Assembly (NCBI RefSeq): GCF_001570605.1
Contig: NZ_BBXG01000007.1
Coordinates: 304,042-368,041 of the forward strand
Direction: 5' to 3'
DNA length: 64,000 nt
From: Herbidospora cretacea
Lineage (GTDB): Bacteria > Actinomycetota > Actinomycetes > Streptosporangiales > Streptosporangiaceae
Part shown: piece by piece, positions 1 to 8,081 of the stretch
How positions within the stretch are numbered: position 1 is the first letter of the stretch
How the letters are laid out: each line of letters begins with the position of its first letter
Notes under the pieces: model-generated
Seen by the model: the letters and a program-made list of their open reading frames with translations, nothing else
Databases searched by the model: none
Told to the model about the DNA's origin: nothing
Position numbers and translations under genes: made by a program

Positions 1-2
1 GA

Positions 3-116
3 GGCGGGCTGTCGGAGGAACAGATGGCCGCCGCCGCGGGACTTGTCGCAGTGGTGATGCTGGCCGTTCAGATAGGACTGGTCATCCTGGTACGCCGGCG
101 CGCCCGTATCGCTTGA
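3..116 (+). CDS. C-terminal end of a membrane protein (partial)
   Basis: The reading frame is open from the window edge to a TGA at 114-116. The visible 37 residues hold one hydrophobic segment of about 20 residues followed by a basic tail (RRRAR), the positive-inside pattern of a last membrane helix with a cytoplasmic end. The rest of the gene is outside the window, so no function can be assigned. Confidence 0.5.
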   Translation, partial: GGLSEEQMAAAAGLVAVVMLAVQIGLVILVRRRARIA

Positions 117-130
117 ACGGGCACCGAGGA

Positions 131-400
131 TCAGTTCTGCGGTGCGGCGCTCCGGGGCTTCTCCGTCAGCGGCCACAGAGGGTTCTCCTCCTCGTCGAAG
201 GAGTCGATATCGACGACCTGATCCTTGTCGACGATCCTCGCGTCAGACGCCTCTTCGGTCGGCTGGATGGTCGATCGAGTCGTCTTCTCCGGATCACCCC
301 GACCGGCGACAAGGATTCCAGCCGCCGCAACCGAAGCGAATACCAAGACAGCCGTCAGCCCGCGACCGATCCTGGCCCGGGACGAGTTCTCCATCACCAT
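131..400 (-). CDS. Small membrane-anchored protein with acidic tail
   Basis: This is an 89-residue product (MVMENSS...) with a basic N-terminus, one hydrophobic segment at about residues 15-33, and a charged C-terminal half rich in Asp, Glu and Thr, so it is probably a type II membrane or secreted protein. The start at 400 (or the in-frame ATG at 394) is preferred over the longer frame because AAGGAG lies just upstream on the minus strand. It runs convergent to the partial gene at the window edge. I do not recognise a family. Confidence 0.5.
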   Translation of the reverse strand: MVMENSSRARIGRGLTAVLVFASVAAAGILVAGRGDPEKTTRSTIQPTEEASDARIVDKDQVVDIDSFDEEENPLWPLTEKPRSAAPQN

Positions 401-445
401 CTGTCTCCTTCGGCACGCATGGACAAGGGTTTGCCCGTGCGGGCT

Positions 446-490
446 CGGGTGGCCGGCCAGGCGGAGCCGTAACGGAAGAAAGAGCTTTTG
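446..490 (+). repeat. Dispersed GGCGGAGCCGTAACGG element, copy 1
   Basis: GGCCGGCCAGGCGGAGCCGTAACGG-type sequence followed by AGAAAGAGCTTTT and a GAGCGAAG block. The core recurs at 3357, 5651, 7061, 9046, 10221, 13013 (minus), 52868 (minus) and 54921. It sits between the small membrane gene and the TPR gene. Confidence 0.6.
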
Positions 491-544
491 ACGAGCGAAG
501 CTCCGGCACTTCGACATCTCGGGGCGTGGGCATAATCTTGCCCG

Positions 545-1810
545 ATGTCAGATGATCTCGGCCATGTGATCGATCTCTGCGAGAGAGGAGCGTTTGCCGA
601 AGCCTTCGCATTCGTGTGCGGTCTTGGCGCCGGACCTTTTCCCCTCCTGCTCGAAGCGCTGATCCACACGCGACAGGCCGATGCCGGGACCGCGCGCGAG
701 CTGATCGATCGCGCCCTGACCTTAGGCGCGTCCCCGGATTCTGACTCCCTGATTCTCACCGCCATGATTTTCCGCGAGCTGGGCGACATCACTCAGGCCA
801 TCTCCTTCGGTCTGCGCGCCACCGAACTGAGCCCGCAGGACTGGCGCGCCCATGTGGCCCTGGCCCGCGCCATGGCAGCGGGGAGTTCGACGCGAGGACA
901 GGAGCACGAGGCCGAACGCGCCGCACGCCGAGCCGTCGGGCTCGCCCCTGAGGAGGCATTCGCCCACCTGGCTCTGGGAGAGGCTCTACTGGCTCATGTG
1001 TCTTTCCGTGGACGCGTCCGCGAGGAGGCCGTCGCCGCCCTGAAACGCGCCGCGGAACTGGCGCCCGGCAATCCCGAAATCCAGAAGGCACTCGCCAAGG
1101 CCCTTCCGAGTGACGACTCCGCCCCTTGGCTGGGTTGCCTGGCGTTGGTCGCCCTGATCGCCTTCTTCGGGGCCGGTCACAGGCTCATCGAAATGGCGGG
1201 GAACGGCATCGCCGACCTGCTGGGAATCGAGCGGAACGGCGCGGACGACACACCCTCCGTTCCGGGAATCCTGATTCTCATCGCGATCTGCGTCGTGGCC
1301 GGGGTCGTCGTACGCGTCATCAGAATCAGACGGAGAGGCGACCGGCCGAGTGTGGCGATCGGCCGCAGAAGAGCACTGTCCCGCGACCTGCATTTCGCCG
1401 ATGAGGAAAGCGTGCGCATCGCATCCGCCGCGGCGGCCGCCGTGGTCTGCATGGTGCCCTTCCTCGTCACCGGATTCCTGATCGCCAGTGGCCCAGACGA
1501 CGCGCCCACGCCGATTCTGTCCCTGCTGGGCGTGGTCGCTCTGTCGGTTCTCGGCTGGTCGGCCGTGCGATGGTGGTTCGGGCCGGGCCAGGTGTGGCGA
1601 GCGTTGAGAGTCAGCCGACTGCTGACGGTCTGCCTGCTGGTCAGCTACATCCTCATGATCGGTACGGTCCTGTTGAGCTGGGCGGAGGTGTCCGACGAGG
1701 GGGTGTGGAACGCCCTGATGGTGCTGCACTTCGTGTGGTTCGCGGCCGGCCTCGTCCCCATGATCATCAAAGGACGTCTCAGACGCCGCCGAGCCGAAAG
1801 CGGCAATTAA
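545..1810 (+). CDS. TPR-repeat protein with C-terminal membrane domain
   Basis: A 421-residue protein. Residues 1 to about 180 are Ala/Leu-rich helical repeats of TPR type (for example the stretches around residues 80-110 and 130-165). Residues about 190-415 hold roughly six hydrophobic segments, and the protein ends in a basic tail. This suggests a cytoplasmic TPR scaffold fused to a polytopic membrane anchor. No catalytic motif is visible. There is no Shine-Dalgarno before the ATG, but CATAAT at 531-536 could be a -10 box for a leaderless transcript. I do not recognise the family, and the partner it binds is unknown. Confidence 0.75.
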   Translation: MSDDLGHVIDLCERGAFAEAFAFVCGLGAGPFPLLLEALIHTRQADAGTARELIDRALTLGASPDSDSLILTAMIFRELGDITQAISFGLRATELSPQDWRAHVALARAMAAGSSTRGQEHEAERAARRAVGLAPEEAFAHLALGEALLAHVSFRGRVREEAVAALKRAAELAPGNPEIQKALAKALPSDDSAPWLGCLALVALIAFFGAGHRLIEMAGNGIADLLGIERNGADDTPSVPGILILIAICVVAGVVVRVIRIRRRGDRPSVAIGRRRALSRDLHFADEESVRIASAAAAAVVCMVPFLVTGFLIASGPDDAPTPILSLLGVVALSVLGWSAVRWWFGPGQVWRALRVSRLLTVCLLVSYILMIGTVLLSWAEVSDEGVWNALMVLHFVWFAAGLVPMIIKGRLRRRRAESGN

Positions 1811-1811
1811 A

Positions 1812-1850
1812 TTTGTAGGAGTACACTTCTTAAGACTGTGCTCCTACAAA
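1812..1850. promoter_or_regulatory. Large palindrome upstream of the ATPase gene
   Basis: Arms TTTGTAGGAG (1812-1821) and CTCCTACAAA (1841-1850) are perfect inverted repeats around a CTTAAG centre. The flanking bases TACAC and GTG extend the symmetry imperfectly. It begins directly after the stop of the TPR gene and ends 11 bp before the ATPase ATG. It could be an operator or an mRNA hairpin that masks the start. Confidence 0.6.
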
Positions 1851-1861
1851 AAGAGGCCACG

Positions 1862-3334
1862 ATGTCGCTGCCGCGACCTCCGGACATGTTCGATCGAAAG
1901 TGGGAGTGGGAGCAGCTCTCGCGGTTCGTCGGCAACGACTCGCAAGGTGCCACTCTCGGCGTGGTCTCCGGGCGACGTCGACAAGGGAAGACGTTCCTGC
2001 TGGAAGCTGTCTGTGAGGCGACCGGCGGCTTCTACTACGCCGCCACCGAGGCCGTGCCGAGAGCGGAGGCGCTGCGCCAACTCGGGGAGGCAGTCTCCGT
2101 CTTCTCCGGGACGCCGGGGCGGGTCACCTTCGCGGACTGGGAGGAGGCGATCGACAGCCTGCTCGCCTTGGGCGCTGATCGGACCATCCCCATCGTTCTC
2201 GATGAGTTCCCCTACTTCGTGCGCGACGCCAAGGACCTGCCATCGGTCATCCAGAAAGCGCTGTCGCCCCGCCGTGGGCAACGAGGGGCGTCCAGGTCAC
2301 GTCTGCTGCTGTGCGGGTCGTCGATCTCCTTCATGGGCGGACTGCTCTCCGGCCAGGCACCGCTTCGTGGACGGGCGGGGCTGGAACTGGTCGTGCCCAC
2401 CTTCGACTTCCGGCTGGCCGCCGACTTCTGGGGACTCGCGGCCGAGCCCCGCTTGGCGGCTCTGGTCTACTTCATCGTCGGCGGCACCCCCGCTTACCGC
2501 ACGGAGTATCTGGCCGGCACCGCCCCGGCGAACCTGGCCGACTTCGACCGCTGGGTCGTCGAGTACGTCCTCAACCCGGCCAGTCCGCTGTTCCGCGAGG
2601 TGCGTTTCCTGCTCGCCGAGAACCCCGCGCTTCGCGACACCGGCCTCTATCACACCGTCCTGGCCGCGGTCGCCGAGGGCAACGCCACCCGCAGTGGCAT
2701 CGCGGGCAGAATCGAGCGCAAGGCCGTCGACATCTCCCATCACCTGACCGTGCTGGAGGACGCCGGTCTCCTGGTGGCCGACCCTGACGCCTTCCGCCGG
2801 AACCGCTCGGAGTACCGGATCACGGAGCCTTTGGTCCGCTTCTATCACGCGATCATGCGCCCCTACTGGGCACAGCTGGAACGGGTCCGGCCGGGCCGTA
2901 CCGAGCGGATCTGGCAGGCCTCGCAGCCCCGCTTCCGCAGCAATGTGGCAGGCCCGGTGTACGAGCGCATGTGCCGCGTGTGGTGTGAGGATTTCGCGTC
3001 CGAGGAGACCCTGGGCGACATGGCCGCGAGCGTGCAGTCGGGGGTCGTCCACGACACCGCCACCCGCACCGGCCACGAGGTGGACGTCGCGGTCCGCGCC
3101 CCCGACGGCGCACTGCTGGCCATCGGAGAGGCCAAGTGGGGGGATGTCGTGGGCCTCGGGCACCTGGAACGGCTGGAGAGGGTGGCGACCCTGCTCGCGG
3201 CCAGGGGCCAGGCGCCGGGTCGCCTGCTGCTGTTCAGCGGGACGGGGTTCATGCCGGCCTTGGAGCAGGAGGCGGCGCGCAGCGGTGGACGGGTGCAGCT
3301 GGTGGGACTGGACCGGCTGTACCGGGGTTCGTGA
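1862..3334 (+). CDS. Archaeal-type P-loop ATPase with DUF234-like C-terminus
   Basis: About 490 residues, resembling the ATPase_2 / DUF234 family of mobile ATPases. The Walker A is GRRRQGKT (residues 37-44) and the Walker B is IVLDEF (near 110). The middle holds a winged-helix-like segment (SGIAGRIERKAVDISHHL). The C-terminus carries a restriction-nuclease-like pattern, EVDVAV followed by AIGEAKWG, as seen in DUF234 proteins. An upstream GTG at 1838 is in frame but lies inside the palindrome; the ATG at 1862 has AAAGAGG a few bases upstream and is preferred. Family members occur as single mobile genes of unclear role. A toxin or defence function is possible but not shown here. Confidence 0.8.
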   Translation: MSLPRPPDMFDRKWEWEQLSRFVGNDSQGATLGVVSGRRRQGKTFLLEAVCEATGGFYYAATEAVPRAEALRQLGEAVSVFSGTPGRVTFADWEEAIDSLLALGADRTIPIVLDEFPYFVRDAKDLPSVIQKALSPRRGQRGASRSRLLLCGSSISFMGGLLSGQAPLRGRAGLELVVPTFDFRLAADFWGLAAEPRLAALVYFIVGGTPAYRTEYLAGTAPANLADFDRWVVEYVLNPASPLFREVRFLLAENPALRDTGLYHTVLAAVAEGNATRSGIAGRIERKAVDISHHLTVLEDAGLLVADPDAFRRNRSEYRITEPLVRFYHAIMRPYWAQLERVRPGRTERIWQASQPRFRSNVAGPVYERMCRVWCEDFASEETLGDMAASVQSGVVHDTATRTGHEVDVAVRAPDGALLAIGEAKWGDVVGLGHLERLERVATLLAARGQAPGRLLLFSGTGFMPALEQEAARSGGRVQLVGLDRLYRGS

Positions 3335-3356
3335 TCGTGTTCGGGTGGCGCCAGCG

Positions 3357-3401
3357 GGTCGGGTGGCCGCGCAGGCGGAGCCGTAACGGAGAAGAGCTTT
3401 T
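3357..3401 (+). repeat. Dispersed GGCGGAGCCGTAACGG element, copy 2
   Basis: GGGTGGCCGCGCAGGCGGAGCCGTAACGG-type copy followed by AGAAGAGCTTTT, 20 bp after the ATPase stop codon. It has the same orientation and tail as copy 1. Confidence 0.6.
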
Positions 3402-3593
3402 ATCCCAGGATGCCGGCCCATGAGATGACCGTTCTCAGCGGTGACGGTGCTGCATAAGTATCCGCACCTCGGCGGCTACCGCTGCTACCGCGAGGCTGAA
3501 GCGCGGATGGTCCTCCGTCACGACCCACTCCCGGCGAGCACCCAGTCCCCGGTGAGGGCGCCGTGTCCAAGATCCGGGGACAAAGATGGGGGC

Positions 3594-3983
3594 ATGACGC
3601 ACTACAGCAGGCTCTACAAGGTCGTGATCGATGTGCCCGAGGGCGATCACGACAAGGAACTGACGTTCTGGCAGGAGGCGACCGGTCAGACGCTGAACCC
3701 GTTCCAGCGGTACCCGGAGTACCACGGCGCCTCCTTACCCGGTGACGTCTTCGCCCTGCTCATCCAGAGACTCGGCACAGGCGCCGCGCGTGTCCATCTC
3801 GACATCCACACCGACGACCTGGAAGCGGAGATCGCGCGCCTGGAGGCCCTCGGCGCCCGCCCCCTGCGGCTGGTGAACGACCATTGGTGGGTCATGGAGG
3901 ACCCCGCTGGACTGCCCTTCTGCGTCATCCCCCAGCCACCGGGCTCCCTGGACGACAACAACGCACAACGCTGGGACGACTGA
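3594..3983 (+). CDS. VOC (glyoxalase/bleomycin resistance) family protein
   Basis: A 129-residue single VOC domain: an N-terminal strand (KVVIDVP), a helix with ELTFWQEATG, a middle VHLDIHTDDLEAEIARLEALGA segment typical of the second beta-alpha-beta unit, and a terminal MEDPAGLPFCVIP, which in the family holds the last metal-site region. The start MTHYSRL fits the domain edge. The longer upstream frame lacks domain character and is left out. The substrate cannot be deduced; such small VOC proteins include thiol-adduct and antibiotic-binding enzymes. Confidence 0.8.
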   Translation: MTHYSRLYKVVIDVPEGDHDKELTFWQEATGQTLNPFQRYPEYHGASLPGDVFALLIQRLGTGAARVHLDIHTDDLEAEIARLEALGARPLRLVNDHWWVMEDPAGLPFCVIPQPPGSLDDNNAQRWDD

Positions 3984-4514
3984 CACTGCCCGAACCCAGG
4001 ACGGACATGTGAGTGCGTACGACGCCCACCGGACCGTCACGCCGCCCCGATTGGGACGGGACGACATCCACGACGCTGTGGGCGACTGCCCTGTGAGCAA
4101 AAGCCTTGGCCAGGAGGCCTGTCGGTGTGAACCCCGCGCGGTGTCGGTGAGCTGGGCGGGCCAGATGCCGGTGAGACGCCCGCGAAGTGCAACCCGGAGT
4201 CGCGCCGGTCAGAGCAGGTGGGATCCGCAGGGCGTGGATGCGGCTGTGCAGCCCGGCAAGGGTTTGAGCGCGGTGCCGCGTTGATCGGAGTCGATCGCAG
4301 GCGGGGGTTCGTCAAGATCTTCCCCGAGAGGTGCGGGCGCGTCGCGGGATGGACGCCCTTGAGCTGGGTGGGCCTCGCGTTGGCCCGTCGGTCTCGTAGA
4401 GATCGGGGCGTTCCCAGGCGTGAAGGGTGTGGTTGAAGCCGCCATTCAGGGGGGTCTGGGTCCCGCCTGGGCGAGGCGGTCTTCTCACGCGCCTGCGCGC
4501 CCCGCGACCCTGAT
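3984..4514. other. Gene-free stretch, possible eroded coding DNA
   Basis: No convincing gene is present. Three overlapping minus-strand frames between about 4040 and 4560 each show short protein-like patches (for example NGGFNHTLHAWERPDLY in one frame) that move from frame to frame, as expected of a decayed gene. I could not identify the family. Confidence 0.3.
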
Positions 4515-5126
4515 TTGTCGGTACGTCCTGAGATCGTGCCCCGCATGTACCACGACCTGGCCAACTCACTCGATCACGTCACCCTGACCTACATCAGGGG
4601 CGTGCTCCCCGCCGACGTCGTCACCCGTTTCGGTGGGGACCTCGCCACCTTCGCCCCCATGTCCGTGGAGGAGGTCGCATGGACCTGCTCCTATGGCAGT
4701 GAGGGTGTGATGGCCGCTGTCGCCTGCCTAGGCGAGTGGACGTTGATCGTCGACAACAACATGGTCGGTTTCCAGGAAGGGCTGGCCGAGTCGCTGTCGG
4801 CGGGCACCCGGGTCGTCGCCCACTACCTGCAGGACATCACCGGGATCTCTTACTTCCACTGGGTCGAAGACGGGCGGACCGAGGTCGGCTTCTACGGCGA
4901 GGACGGCTTCGTCATCGACGAACAGATGGTCATGCGCGACCGGATACCGGCGACGTTTGCCCCGATCCTGGCCCGCTCCGACGCCCGATTCCCGGGCATG
5001 CCCGGAATCAACGTCGGCCCGGTCTTCATGTGGGCCGAAGACCTCACCGGCATCACCATGACTCCCCGGCTCCTCGAAGAGCTGGCCTTCGTCGGCGGCC
5101 CGATCTCACCCGTCCGTCCCGAATAG
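4515..5126 (+). CDS. DUF6461-like protein
   Basis: A 203-residue cytoplasmic protein with a TTG start; an ATG at 4545 (MYHDLANS) is an alternative. The order of features is an opening helix with HVTLTYIRG, EVAWTCSYGSEGVMAAVACLGEWTLIVDNN, then HYLQDITGISYFHWVEDG and a C-terminal LTGITMTPRLLEE. This is the pattern I associate with DUF6461 proteins of actinomycetes, which often occur in accessory DNA. Function unknown. The gene is followed directly by the tRNA-Gly scar region. Confidence 0.6.
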   Translation: MSVRPEIVPRMYHDLANSLDHVTLTYIRGVLPADVVTRFGGDLATFAPMSVEEVAWTCSYGSEGVMAAVACLGEWTLIVDNNMVGFQEGLAESLSAGTRVVAHYLQDITGISYFHWVEDGRTEVGFYGEDGFVIDEQMVMRDRIPATFAPILARSDARFPGMPGINVGPVFMWAEDLTGITMTPRLLEELAFVGGPISPVRPE

Positions 5127-5224
5127 CTGGTCGTACACGACATGTGTGAGGAAGTCCCAATATGCATGCGGATGATGTCGCCCGGGGCCGGCAGGTTTCT
5201 GCACCGTCGCAGGTTGAGGATCTC

Positions 5225-5382
5225 CAACTGACCCTCGCAAGGAGCGCAGCGACGAGAGGGCCGCAAAGCGGACCAGGGGAGCGCGAGGGAACGAAGTCCC
5301 TTCGCGTCGGGGGTCTGGGGTCGCCCCCAGAATGACAAAAGCCCCGCGGAAGCGCCGAAACGCCGAGGAGGGCTCGCCCGGA
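5225..5382 (-). repeat. tRNA-Gly downstream repeat block, copy A
   Basis: A GC-rich block (GAGCGCAGCGA units, then GGGGGTCTGGGG, CAAAAGCCCCG and a GGCTCGCC end) that abuts a truncated tRNA-Gly. It is a shorter, diverged version of the blocks at 9087-9322 and 10258-10495. Confidence 0.6.
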
Positions 5383-5422
5383 AGTGGGTGACGGGAATCG
5401 AACCCGCGCTGTCAGTTCGGGA
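5383..5422 (-). pseudogene. Truncated tRNA-Gly 3' half, copy A
   Basis: Matches the acceptor 3' strand, T arm and anticodon 3' side of the intact tRNA-Gly at 10496-10566, with a few changes (GTGGGTG, CAGTTCGGGAG). Homology stops at the anticodon loop, so no 5' half exists. It is best read as an old attachment-site scar. Confidence 0.7.
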
Positions 5423-5868
5423 GACAACGACTGATCTTGCCTGGCTGAGCTGCGGTCGTCGCCCTCGCCAACCGAGCCAAGGTCGACCCTGCGGACGTTG
5501 ACGCACGCGCCCAAGACGGCCTACAAGACATTGTCTGCTTCACCGAGCGGAATATCGGACGAGACCCCCGATGAACGCCGCGGAGCCAACTCTGTCGGCA
5601 TTCGACATGTCGCCCTGCTCATTGACCCGCCGTGGGTGGCCGGAGGGAGGTCGGTTGGCCGGCCAGGCGAAGCCCGTAACAGAAAGAGCTCGAACCTGTG
5701 GGAATCATCCGAGTGGAGACAGGCAAGACCATCTTGATCGTGGGAAGTCTCTAACGCGTCTGGTCACTGAACTGGGGAGACGCCGACCGGTGGGGAGCGC
5801 TTCGGCTGCCCGTGATTCCCCGTGAATTCCCTTGCTCCCTCCGCTGACGGGCACGCGGCAAAGGCGGC
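5423..5868. other. Gene-free stretch after tRNA scar
   Basis: No open frame here has family-like sequence. It contains another dispersed element copy at 5651-5692 and otherwise unremarkable DNA. Confidence 0.4.
5651..5692 (+). repeat. Dispersed element, copy 3
   Basis: GGCCGGCCAGGCGAAGCCCGTAACAGAAAGAGCT-type copy with several substitutions relative to copy 1 (GAAGCCCGTAACAG for GGAGCCGTAACGG). Confidence 0.5.
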
Positions 5869-6393
5869 TCAGTGACTGGCCGGAGGCGGATCGTTCCGCA
5901 GTTTGCTGTACATCCAGCCGTCGCGCCACTGACCGGCACGGAACTCCACCGCGCGTAGGACGCCCTCCAGTGTGAAGCCGGCCTTCTCCAGCGACTTCTG
6001 TTCTGCGATGTTCTCCGGGTGGGTGGCCGCCTGGATGCGCTCGACGGGAGTGTGAGTGAACAGGTAGTCGCACAGCATCGCCTGAGCACGCCAGCCGATG
6101 CCACGCCCGCGCCAGTCCGGCAGCAGGGCGATCCCTATCTCCCAGTATCGCGAGACCCCGAACCCTCGGGCCGACCAGCTCATGATGCCTGCGGCCGTGC
6201 CGTCGACCTCGGCAATGACCCTGCTGTCGTCTTCGCCCAGGTAACCGTCGGTAGCGTAGCGCCGTGCCGGGGCCTGCGCATCGCGGAACCCCGCCCAGTC
6301 CAGGCCGATCAATCCCGGCTCCGTGGCGAAACGCTGGAACATGGTGAGATCGTCCTCTGTCACGGGCCGCATTCGTACCTCATGCGCGCTCAT
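5869..6393 (-). CDS. GNAT family N-acetyltransferase
   Basis: A 174-residue RimJ-like acetyltransferase. Early residues (VRMRPVTEDDLTMFQRF) fit the first strand and helix. The acetyl-CoA loop is the RGRGIGWRAQ stretch, followed by YLFTHTPVERIQAATHPENIAEQKSLEKAGFTLEGVLR, the signature of the N-terminal amine acyltransferase subgroup. The start MSAHEV at 6393 has GGAGG seven bases upstream, so the longer frame is rejected. The gene lies between two tRNA-Gly scars, so it probably arrived with an integrated element. Target unknown: protein N-terminus or small amine. Confidence 0.85.
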   Translation of the reverse strand: MSAHEVRMRPVTEDDLTMFQRFATEPGLIGLDWAGFRDAQAPARRYATDGYLGEDDSRVIAEVDGTAAGIMSWSARGFGVSRYWEIGIALLPDWRGRGIGWRAQAMLCDYLFTHTPVERIQAATHPENIAEQKSLEKAGFTLEGVLRAVEFRAGQWRDGWMYSKLRNDPPPASH

Positions 6394-6583
6394 CGCGCCC
6401 CTCCAATGCGGTGCGTTCGTCCGCCAAGATCGTGTCACTGGCCCGGACCCTACCCGCCGAATTTCGGGGCGCGGGACATTGCGGCCGGGGCCGCGCCCTT
6501 CGGCGCGGCGTTCCGCACGGGTGCCCCTTGGTCGAACGTCATGGCGATGATTCGTCCCACGTTGGATCCAAGATGAACTGATC

Positions 6584-6590
6584 TGGCACG
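6584..6590 (+). other. Single TGGCACG site
   Basis: One TGGCACG heptamer, 75 bp from the tRNA scar at 6666. The same heptamer forms 11-bp-spaced pairs at 6795 and 7960. Confidence 0.3.
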
Positions 6591-6618
6591 CGTGTGAGAA
6601 ACAGCCCTAACAAAGATC

Positions 6619-6656
6619 AAGGCCCAGGTCGGGAATCTTCCTCTGACCTGGGCCTT
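6619..6656 (-). terminator. Hairpin beside tRNA scar
   Basis: Stem AAGGCCCAGGTC (6619-6630) with GACCTGGGCCTT (6645-6656), 12 bp perfect, loop 14. Read on the minus strand, T-rich sequence (TTTGTT) follows a few bases later. Its place ten bases from a tRNA att scar is typical of the end of an integrated element. Confidence 0.65.
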
Positions 6657-6665
6657 CGTCGTAAG

Positions 6666-6705
6666 AGCGGGTGACGGGAATCGAACCCGCGCTGTCAGCT
6701 TGGGA
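6666..6705 (-). pseudogene. Truncated tRNA-Gly 3' half, copy B
   Basis: Identical to the 3' 40 nt of the intact tRNA-Gly (GCGGGTG acceptor strand, T arm, GCTTGGGAA) and then diverges exactly at the anticodon loop. Unlike the other copies it is bordered by the 6619-6656 hairpin instead of the GC-rich block, so it is probably the element-side junction. Confidence 0.75.
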
Positions 6706-6794
6706 ATCGCATGGATCATGCGATGTAGGCATGGTGACCGGCGGCTGGGGGCGGTCGTAGGTGACCGTGGCTGACCCCTCATTACCCCGGTTAA

Positions 6795-6812
6795 TGGCAC
6801 GCTAATGGCACG
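6795..6812 (+). repeat. Paired TGGCACG direct repeats (arm-type-like)
   Basis: TGGCACG at 6795-6801 and 6806-6812, 11 bp centre to centre (about one helical turn), 90 bp from tRNA scar B. Such spaced heptamers resemble tyrosine integrase arm-binding sites. Confidence 0.45.
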
Positions 6813-7060
6813 ACGATCACAGCCTTGAGCGGAGCATTCCGTGCCGTCGGACCTCTAACCTATGGTGTGCCATCACGACGTTATCCCTGATGATCATGGG
6901 GCTGGGGATGCCCTCGGCGCCGCTCGATGTAGCGGCTGTCTTTCCTGAGCTCTCAGGCGAAACCAGGACTCCCGTGCGGCGTCCAGCTGTGACTCCACCT
7001 CTGGCTCCAGATCTGTGCAGGCCTGTAGCGCGCCACCTGATGGTCGCGGCATGGCCGGAG

Positions 7061-7210
7061 CGCGTTGGTGGCCAACCAGGCGAAGCCGTACTGAAAATGG
7101 ATCTGACGAGCGGAGCGATAGCAGCCCGAGCAAAGCGAGGCTTTGCTCGGGAGCGCGGGGTGCGGAGCCCATCGCCCGGAGCGAAGTGACGACGGGACGC
7201 GAAGCGGTCA
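7061..7210 (+). repeat. Dispersed element copy 4 with GAGCG-rich tail
   Basis: GGCCAACCAGGCGAAGCCGTACTGA core followed by GAGCGGAGCGATAG, CCGAGCAAAGCGAGG and a GAGCGCGGGG stretch with local hairpins. No tRNA piece follows. The surrounding 6813-7306 has no convincing gene. Confidence 0.5.
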
Positions 7211-7306
7211 CGGTCCAGGACATCCACCCCGTGTCGCGCCCTGTACTCAACCTCTGCGGTCAGTACCAACTAGTCGATCACACCCACTGGGATGGCTGCT
7301 CGGCTT

Positions 7307-7804
7307 TCACCGCGCGATGCACAGTTCGGCGAGGCGTTCCAGAGTGCTCGCCATCTGCGTCTGCCACCATGCGCGCCCCCTGTCCACTTCCGCACGTTTG
7401 TCCTCCGGCATGCGAGAGCCGTCGAAGATCTCGGTCACGGCCGTCGCCCCAGCCCCGTCAGGTCGCAGGTCGAAGATCCACCGGTGACCCCATGCGGTCC
7501 CGGGCTCGGTGGCGTCCGGGTGCCCTCGACCGGGCCTCGGTTCCCAGCCGATGCGGCGGTCCCGCTCGAACTCGACGACGTGGTTGTTCATTTCGTAGTC
7601 GCCATAGCGCTCGTAGTGCATCCGCATCACGAAGACGTCCCCGACGCCCGAGACCGCGGCGTCGCGGACGCAGCCTCGCAGCATCCCTGATCCGTCGAGG
7701 TCCAGGTGCCGTTGGGGGTCGGTCAGGATCCGGAAGATGTCCCCCGCCGGGACCTTGATGCGCCGGGACACCGCCACCACGGCCTCGCCTGTCGTGCTCG
7801 TCAT
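7307..7804 (-). CDS. SRPBCC family protein
   Basis: A 165-residue START/polyketide-cyclase-like domain. The N-terminal strand VAVSRRIKVPAGDIFRILTDPQRHLDLDGSGM is the classic SRPBCC opening. Middle strands include VFVMRMHYERYGDYEMNNHVVEFERDRRIGWEPRPG, and the end is a long helix (WWQTQMASTLERLAEL). The start MTSTTGEA at 7804 follows GGAGG with an 8-nt spacer. These proteins bind hydrophobic ligands or act as regulators' partners; the ligand here is unknown. It lies inside the tRNA-Gly island. Confidence 0.85.
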   Translation of the reverse strand: MTSTTGEAVVAVSRRIKVPAGDIFRILTDPQRHLDLDGSGMLRGCVRDAAVSGVGDVFVMRMHYERYGDYEMNNHVVEFERDRRIGWEPRPGRGHPDATEPGTAWGHRWIFDLRPDGAGATAVTEIFDGSRMPEDKRAEVDRGRAWWQTQMASTLERLAELCIAR

Positions 7805-7959
7805 CCGCGCGCCTCCGTCAATCGCAGAGCATGAGCCTGACTCCGGGCTGAACGCTACACCGGGGGTATGACAGCGCCTGAACACATGCGAGAGCCTCCA
7901 TCAGACCCGGACCGCTTCACTGTGAGTCACCATGGGTGACCTTGCTTCCTCGGCCTTTC

Positions 7960-7977
7960 TGGCACGCATCTGGCACG
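7960..7977 (+). repeat. Paired TGGCACG direct repeats, second pair
   Basis: TGGCACG at 7960-7966 and 7971-7977, again 11 bp apart, with 4-nt spacer CATC. It mirrors the pair at 6795-6812. Confidence 0.45.
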
Positions 7978-8068
7978 GAAGGGCGGTCATCAGCGATGCC
8001 GCGTGGACGCGAAGCCTCCCAGTTCGCCCTCGGTAAGCGATTACTCACAGGCCTTGGAGGATTGAAGG

Positions 8069-8074
8069 TAGGAT
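8069..8074 (+). promoter_or_regulatory. -10 box for the VapB-like gene
   Basis: TAGGAT seven bases before the ATG at 8082. The spacing implies a leaderless mRNA. No clear -35. Confidence 0.4.
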
Positions 8075-8081
8075 AAAGAGT

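Noticed and set aside
5498-5825. Two short plus-strand frames after tRNA scar A
   Set aside because: They cover a dispersed repeat copy and have no family-like sequence or convincing start.
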